Shown piece after piece: positions 59,885 to 64,000 of a DNA stretch of 64,000 bases (its first letter is position 1; each line of letters begins with the position of its first letter). The DNA comes from Capillimicrobium parvum (GTDB lineage: Bacteria; Actinomycetota; Thermoleophilia; Solirubrobacterales; Solirubrobacteraceae), in assembly GCF_021172045.1 (NCBI RefSeq), contig NZ_CP087164.1, positions 3,038,001 to 3,102,000 on the forward strand. The letters run 5' to 3'. The notes under the pieces are model-generated. The model searched no databases and was not told the origin of the DNA. It was given only the letters and a program-made list of their open reading frames with translations. The translations under genes were made by a program, and so were the position numbers.

Positions 59885-60647
59885 GCTCGGCCTCCTCGGC
59901 GAAGGTGCGCGGGGCGGCGAGGCGCCGCGCGAGGTAGTCGGCGTAGGTCGCGCGCGGCGGACCCGTGAGCCATCCCTCGGGCAAGAGCGCCGCGATGCGC
60001 TCGAGCAGGGCGCGATCGGCGACCGGCGCCAGGCGCGCGTCGGCGTCGAGGATCGAGCCGGCGCTCGGCAGCAGCACGTGGTCGGCGATCGCCGGGAAGG
60101 GCCGCTCGGCGTCACCGACGGGATCGAGGCCGTCGGGGCCGTGCTGGCGGTAGAGCGCCGCGCCGTGGTCGATGAGCCACAGCCGCCCGTGCCAGAGCAG
60201 CAGGTTCGGGTTGCGCGGCGTGCGGTCGACGTTCATCGTCAGCGCGTCGAGCCACACGATCGCGGCGGCGAGCTCGGGGTCGGGCGCCCACCCCGCCGCG
60301 GGGGAGTACGGCAGCGCCCCCGGCAGGAAGTCGACGCCGAGGTTCGTCCCGGCGCTCGCGTCGATCAGCTCCTGGATCTCGGGATCGGGCTCGGCGCGGC
60401 CGAGGGCCGGATCGATCTCGGCGAGGACGAGCTCGGGCACGGGCAGCCCGAGAGCGCGGGCCAGTTCGCCGACCACGATCTCGGCGACCAGCGCGAGCGG
60501 CCCCTGGCCCGCGCCGCGGAACTTGACGACGTAGAGGCCGTCGTCGTCGGCCTCCACGAGCCCGGGCAGCGACCCGCCCTCGCGCAACGGCGTGACGTAG
60601 CGCGTGGCGGTGACGCTGCGCAGGGCGGGCGCGGTGGCGGTGAGCAC
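59868..60647 (-). CDS. HipA-like protein kinase-fold protein, 259 aa
   Basis: Shortened HipA-type fold. Lys in LYVVKFRGAGQG near residue 42 corresponds to the ATP-binding Lys, NVDRTPRNPNLLL near 138 to the catalytic loop (D-x-x-x-x-N), and LIDHGAAL near 160 to the metal-binding D-x-G. It lacks the N-terminal subdomain of toxin HipA and no HipB antitoxin is adjacent; instead the DUF3037 gene follows with overlap. GTG start at 60647. Function may be a small-molecule or protein kinase. Confidence 0.8.
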   Translation of the reverse strand: MLTATAPALRSVTATRYVTPLREGGSLPGLVEADDDGLYVVKFRGAGQGPLALVAEIVVGELARALGLPVPELVLAEIDPALGRAEPDPEIQELIDASAGTNLGVDFLPGALPYSPAAGWAPDPELAAAIVWLDALTMNVDRTPRNPNLLLWHGRLWLIDHGAALYRQHGPDGLDPVGDAERPFPAIADHVLLPSAGSILDADARLAPVADRALLERIAALLPEGWLTGPPRATYADYLARRLAAPRTFAEEAERVRRA

Positions 60648-60675
60648 GCGCGGACGGTAACGCCCGCGCGTGCGG

Positions 60676-60894
60676 TCAGCCGCCGAGGCCGGTCAGGCGC
60701 TGCTCGAGCGGGACCCGCGGCATGCGGGCCGCACCCGGGATGAAGCGTCCCCTGGGGGGCTGGCCGGTGAGCCGGCGCGTGGCTGGTCGGTTCAGCAGTT
60801 CCCCGCCACACCCGGGGCAGGAAGCCGTGCTGAGCGACAGCGGATCGAGGACGCGCGCATTGAACGCGCGCCCGCAGGAGGAACAGGCGAGCAT
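60676..60894 (-). CDS. Small zinc-ribbon protein, 72 aa
   Basis: Two CxxC knuckles, CSSCGRAF (residues 4-11) and CPGCGGELL (about 27-35), form a zinc ribbon. The rest is basic and Pro/Arg-rich. No family is recognised. The ATG at 60894 is chosen because the first knuckle follows directly; a longer in-frame TTG start exists upstream. It precedes the HipA-like gene on the same strand by 28 bases and may be co-transcribed. Confidence 0.55.
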   Translation of the reverse strand: MLACSSCGRAFNARVLDPLSLSTASCPGCGGELLNRPATRRLTGQPPRGRFIPGAARMPRVPLEQRLTGLGG

Positions 60895-60988
60895 GTGACG
60901 AAACGTACAACCCGGCGCCGTCCTCGACAAGCAATATCAGGGGTCCGGAGTTCGATTGCGGACCCATGCGAGGCATTCGCAGGCGCCG

Positions 60989-61729
60989 CTAGCCGCCGAG
61001 TTCGGCGCGCAGCGCGGCCACCTCCGCGCGCAGATCGGCCACCTCGCGCTCGAGCGCCGCGAGCCGGCCGTCGTCGGCGGGCGGGCTGACGGGCGCGGCC
61101 GGAGCGGGCGCGGCGGCAGCGGGTGCGGGCCCGGCCGGAGCGGGTGCGGGCCCGGCCGGAGCGAGCGCGGCCGGAGCGGGCGCGGGCGTGGCCGCAGCGG
61201 GCGCGGGCACGACGGCCGCAGCCGGCGGATCCGGGACAGCCTCGCCGGTCGCCCCCAGCCGCTGCACGTAGCGCTCCTCCTTCTGCCCCGGCCGGCGCGG
61301 CAGGCGCTCGGCCATCCCGCGTGCGATGAGCCGCTCGAGCGTCTCGTCGATGGCCGTCAGCCCGGCGAACGGATGCAGCCGCGCCGCGCGCTGGTTGAGC
61401 TCACCCGGCGTCTGCGGCCCGCGCAGCAGCAGCACGGCCAGCAGCGAGAGCTCGGCGTCGTCGAGCCCGAGCTCCTCCCTGAGCAGGTGACGGTACTTCG
61501 CCGCCCGGCTGCCCTGCCCGCTCGTCAGCCGCGTCCACCGCCGTCGGTACAGGCGGTTGAGGGCATCGCGGATCGTCGCCTCGTCGTAGTCGACGACCGG
61601 GTCGCGGTTCGTCGACTGATTGCAGGCCAGCCGGAGCGAGTTGAGGCTCAGCGGATACGCGTCGGGGGTCGTGCGCTGCTTCTCGATGAGGCAGCCGAGG
61701 ATGCGCAGCTCGACGGCGTCGGGTTCCAT
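60989..61729 (-). CDS. DUF480/YceH-like protein, 246 aa
   Basis: Two winged-helix domains typical of the family: ELRILGCLIEKQRTTPDAYPL with CNQSTNRDPVVDYDE at residues 7-50, and LLLRGPQTPGELNQRAARLH near 97-118. After residue 160 a 45-residue Ala/Pro low-complexity linker leads to a C-terminal leucine zipper (LAALEREVADLRAEVAAL) that should dimerise. Molecular function is unknown; a nucleic-acid role is suggested by the fold. The ATG shares one base with the stop of the upstream PNPOx-like gene. Confidence 0.88.
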   Translation of the reverse strand: MEPDAVELRILGCLIEKQRTTPDAYPLSLNSLRLACNQSTNRDPVVDYDEATIRDALNRLYRRRWTRLTSGQGSRAAKYRHLLREELGLDDAELSLLAVLLLRGPQTPGELNQRAARLHPFAGLTAIDETLERLIARGMAERLPRRPGQKEERYVQRLGATGEAVPDPPAAAVVPAPAAATPAPAPAALAPAGPAPAPAGPAPAAAAPAPAAPVSPPADDGRLAALEREVADLRAEVAALRAELGG

Positions 61730-62295
61730 CAGGCGAGGGCCGGCAGGCCGTCGATGCTCGTCTCGTTCTTGTCGGCCCGGTACGCGTCGAGCGCCCCGGA
61801 GCCGCCGCTGCGCAGCTTCTTGTCGGTCCACGCCGCCATGTGGTCGCGCTCGCCCTCGTGGCGCATGAGCGGGACCGTGTAGCCGCACGACCGGGCGATG
61901 CGCTGCACGTCGACACGGACGATCGCGCGGACCGCCGCCTCGGGGAGCTCCGTCGTGAAGCGCGCCCGCAGCTCCTCGAAGCGCTCGTCGGACGGCAGGA
62001 TCGCCTCGCCGCGGCCGTGCAGGCGGACCACCTGCGGCGGCCCGTCGAACGCGCACAGCATCACGACGATCCGGCCGTTCTCGCGTAGGTGCGCGATCGT
62101 CTCCGCCCCGCTGCCGGTGACGTCGAGGTAGGCGACCGCCCGCGGGCCGAGGATCTCGAAGGTCGAGATCGGGCCCTTCGGCGACACGTTGACGTGGCCG
62201 GTGTCCGCACGCGGGGCCGTGGCCACGAAGAACATCGGCTGACGCCCGATCCAGGCCGTCAGGGGTGCGTCGATCTCGTCGAACGTCCGGGCCAT
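61729..62295 (-). CDS. Pyridoxamine 5'-phosphate oxidase-like FMN/F420-binding protein, 188 aa
   Basis: Split-barrel flavoprotein of the PNPOx-like superfamily. HVNVSPKGPISTFEILGPR near residues 35-53 and VAYLDVTGSGAETIAHLRENGRI-like strand-loop near 55 (first part quoted) match the family; REN-GRI-V-LCAF follows. Mycobacterial relatives bind FMN, haem or F420. Acceptors unknown. ATG start at 62295, 10 bases after the methyltransferase stop, so probably in one operon with it and DUF480. Confidence 0.85.
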   Translation of the reverse strand: MARTFDEIDAPLTAWIGRQPMFFVATAPRADTGHVNVSPKGPISTFEILGPRAVAYLDVTGSGAETIAHLRENGRIVVMLCAFDGPPQVVRLHGRGEAILPSDERFEELRARFTTELPEAAVRAIVRVDVQRIARSCGYTVPLMRHEGERDHMAAWTDKKLRSGGSGALDAYRADKNETSIDGLPALA

Positions 62296-62305
62296 GGGCG
62301 GCAGG

Positions 62306-62938
62306 CTACCGCGGGTGCAGCCGGTGCACCTGGACCCGCGGGCCGGCGGGGTCCGGCGTCGAGCGGACGTCGAACCGCTCGGCCGCGCGCTCGAGGAAGT
62401 CCGCCGCCGAGGCGCGGCCCGGATCGGCGATCCAGACCGCTCCCCGTTCACCCACCAGGCGCGGCAGCAGGTCGAGCAGGAGCGGGACGTTGCGCCGCTC
62501 GTACAGCAGATCCGAGCCGAGCACGAGATCCCACGGCGCCTGCGCGAGCAGCGGGTCCGCCTCCGCCCATGAGACCACGGCGGTCCGCACGGCCGCGCCG
62601 TTGCGGGCCGCGTTGCGCGCCGTGAACGCGATCGCGTCGGCCGACCAGTCCGTGGCGGTCACGCGCCCGCCCGCCAGCGCGGCGGCGATCGCCGGCAGGC
62701 CGAGGCCGCAGCCGAGCTCGAGCACCCGCGCGCGGTGCAGCGCCCGTCCGCCGACGGCCCGCGCGAGCGCCAGCGCGCTCGGCCACAGCTCCGCCCAGTA
62801 CGGCAGGAGCTCCTCCTGCTCGAAGGCCTCCTCGTCGAGCAGCGCCTCGCTGTCGCGCGGGCGGACGATGAGCAGCTCACGCCCGTCGAGTCCGACGACC
62901 TCCTCGACCTCGTCGGGGCCGGGATCGGCGCCGCTCAC
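62306..62938 (-). CDS. Class I SAM-dependent methyltransferase (METTL21/Nnmt-like), 210 aa
   Basis: SAM-binding motif VLELGCGLGLPAIAAALAG near residue 68, then TATDWSADAI (motif II with Asp) near 90 and WDLVLGSDLLYERRN near 128 (post-I/IV). The PYWAELWPSALALAR segment before motif I is typical of the METTL21/DUF43-type lysine or small-molecule methyltransferases. Target unknown. GTG start at 62938 overlaps the J-domain gene by four bases. Confidence 0.87.
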   Translation of the reverse strand: MSGADPGPDEVEEVVGLDGRELLIVRPRDSEALLDEEAFEQEELLPYWAELWPSALALARAVGGRALHRARVLELGCGLGLPAIAAALAGGRVTATDWSADAIAFTARNAARNGAAVRTAVVSWAEADPLLAQAPWDLVLGSDLLYERRNVPLLLDLLPRLVGERGAVWIADPGRASAADFLERAAERFDVRSTPDPAGPRVQVHRLHPR

Positions 62939-63531
62939 GCCGCGCGGCGCCGGCGCGTGACGTGGCCGACGATCTCGGCGGCGGTGGCCGGGGCCAGCTC
63001 GGCGAACGAGGTCCGCCGCCCGTGGTGGTCGCGCACGCGCAGGGTGGCCGTGCGCCGCCGCGGCCAGGACAGCCGGTGGTCGGCCTCGGAGATCGCGTCG
63101 AAGCGCAGCGAGCGCACCCGGTCGGAGATCGCATCCTCGCGCAGCCACAGAAGCCGGCGGTCGGTGACGGCCAGGCGCGCCTGCGGGCTGGCCCACGTGG
63201 ACGCCGGCGCGACGAGGAGGACCTGCTCGCCCTCGTGCAGCGCGCGGCCGAGCTCGGCGCCCAGCGCGCGGCGCAGCCGCGGCTCGACCCACGCCGCGAC
63301 GGGCGGACGGCCGGCGCGGGGGCGCTCGGCGGCGAGGGGCCGCTTCGCCGCCTGCTCGCCGATGGCCGCGCGCGCCGCGTCGTAGGCGGCGTTGATCTGC
63401 GCCATGCGCCACGTCGCCTCGGCCGTCATCTGGCGGTCCGGGTGCCACTCCTTCGCCAGCCGCCGGTACGCGGCGCTCAGCTCGTCCGGGGTGGCGTCCG
63501 GGGAGACGCCGAGGAGGGCGAACGGGTCCAC
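62935..63531 (-). CDS. J-domain protein with PH-like C-terminal domain, 198 aa
   Basis: N-terminal J domain (residues 2-65): FALLGVSPDATPDELSAAYRRL and the HPD tripeptide in KEWHPDRQ, which activates Hsp70 ATPase. No Gly/Phe or zinc-finger region follows. Instead the C-terminal part (about 105-198) has LAVTDRRLLWLREDA and IRSLRFDAISE-like strands that resemble bacterial PH domains (bPH). It could recruit DnaK to a membrane or specific client. GTG 63531; coupled to the methyltransferase gene. Confidence 0.8.
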   Translation of the reverse strand: MDPFALLGVSPDATPDELSAAYRRLAKEWHPDRQMTAEATWRMAQINAAYDAARAAIGEQAAKRPLAAERPRAGRPPVAAWVEPRLRRALGAELGRALHEGEQVLLVAPASTWASPQARLAVTDRRLLWLREDAISDRVRSLRFDAISEADHRLSWPRRRTATLRVRDHHGRRTSFAELAPATAAEIVGHVTRRRRAA

Positions 63532-63554
63532 GCCCCCATTGTGGCGCGCTCGGC

Positions 63555-64000
63555 TCAGCCGGTCGGCGCGGGGGCGGCGATCCCGTCGACGAACGTGCTG
63601 ACCACGAGGCGGCAGGCGTCGCGCTCGCGGACCTCGCCGTCGATGAGGGCCACGGTCACGGCCTGGATGAGCGCGCCGAGCGCGGACGCGCACCAGCGCG
63701 GCTGCAGATCCGAGCGGAAGTCGCCGGAGCGCTGCCCGCGCCCGACGATCGCGGTGAGCGGTGCGCCGACCTCCTCGGCGCGCTGGCGCAGCTCGACGTC
63801 GTCGCGCGGGATCTGGCGGACCAGCCGGTAGCGGTCGGCGACCTTGAGGATCGCCTGCACCGCCCGCTTGAGCGCTTCGACGGGCGTGCCGTCGTCCGGC
63901 CGGCTGCCGATCACCGCGTCGCGCGCGTCCTGCAGGGCCTGGTCGAGGATGGCCCGGACGAGGTGCTCCCGGCTCGCGAAGTGCCGGTAGACGGTCGCGC
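63555..64000 (-). CDS. TetR/AcrR-family regulator (partial, N-terminus outside window)
   Basis: The visible 147 codons begin within the HTH: ATVYRHFASREHLVRAIL is the end of the recognition helix and the following helix of TetR proteins. A helical ligand-binding domain follows (AVQAILKVADRYRLVRQ; ALIQAVTVALIDGEV). The start codon lies beyond the right edge. It is 24 bases from the J-domain gene and could regulate itself or genes farther right. Confidence 0.88.
   Translation of the reverse strand, partial: ATVYRHFASREHLVRAILDQALQDARDAVIGSRPDDGTPVEALKRAVQAILKVADRYRLVRQIPRDDVELRQRAEEVGAPLTAIVGRGQRSGDFRSDLQPRWCASALGALIQAVTVALIDGEVRERDACRLVVSTFVDGIAAPAPTG

Overview
The window is very GC-rich (about 70% by eye) bacterial chromosome with dense genes, many GTG starts and many overlapping stop/start junctions (GTGA, ATGA, TGATG). 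This composition, together with several alternative sigma factors, an ECF sigma/zinc anti-sigma pair, an Rpf-type cell-wall protein, a LigD-type polymerase domain and P450/IclR catabolic genes, suggests a soil actinobacterium. My best guess is the Thermoleophilia/Solirubrobacterales group; that placement is inference from gene content and style, not from a marker gene. I saw no rRNA, tRNA, IS element, prophage or CRISPR array.

Layout. 1-3785: the N-terminal 868 codons of a respiratory nitrate reductase alpha subunit (narG, leaving the left edge), preceded by a small protein, an ECF sigma factor and its anti-sigma factor. 3855-11993: cupin, DoxX-like protein, CASTOR/POLLUX-like channel, a CopD-like membrane protein, a secreted clan-A glycosidase, DUF2252 and 6-phosphogluconate dehydrogenase. 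12014-19549: a tightly coupled six-gene operon on the minus strand, divergent from an IclR regulator (19658-20425) with two palindromes between them. Its first gene is an in-frame fusion of a complete cytochrome P450 to a PEP-synthase-type ATP-binding domain. The second carries the phosphohistidine swivel domain. Then come two paralogous HD-domain proteins, an aldehyde dehydrogenase and a short-chain dehydrogenase. I read this as an oxidation, then ATP-dependent phosphorylation, then further oxidation pathway for an unknown hydrophobic substrate. It is the most interesting object in the window.

20428-33670: an 8 x 18 bp tandem repeat, secreted proteins (DUF4394, a zinc metalloprotease, NlpC/P60, SGNH hydrolase), a flavin reductase, STAS protein, a degenerate AarF/ABC1 kinase, rhomboid protease, FliA/WhiG-type sigma factor, a persulfide-dioxygenase/rhodanese fusion, RNase H and a thioesterase. 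34998-39281: a second unusual operon, with a response-regulator receiver fused to a PIG-L deacetylase, an ATP-grasp enzyme, a PHP hydrolase and a membrane GT2 glycosyltransferase; a secreted protein diverges from it. 39282-45751: two coupled M48 proteases, a lipoprotein, a CocE/NonD hydrolase with a C-terminal membrane anchor, and a ClpE/ClpC-type ATPase whose promoter contains a perfect 8-7-8 palindrome in an AT-rich island.

45845-53434: a broken ferritin-like gene with a 66-bp duplication, an FAD monooxygenase, an MFS exporter, a chagasin-like inhibitor, a GroES-like protein, a NagD-type phosphatase, a LigD polymerase domain, a possible structured RNA, msrB and greA. 53521-64000: CheB and CheR-PAS proteins, a Crp/Fnr-like regulator divergent from a SigB/SigF-type sigma factor, an Rpf-like secreted protein, a HipA-like kinase with DUF3037, and a run of small housekeeping-type genes (DUF480, PNPOx-like, methyltransferase, J-domain) ending in a TetR regulator cut by the right edge.
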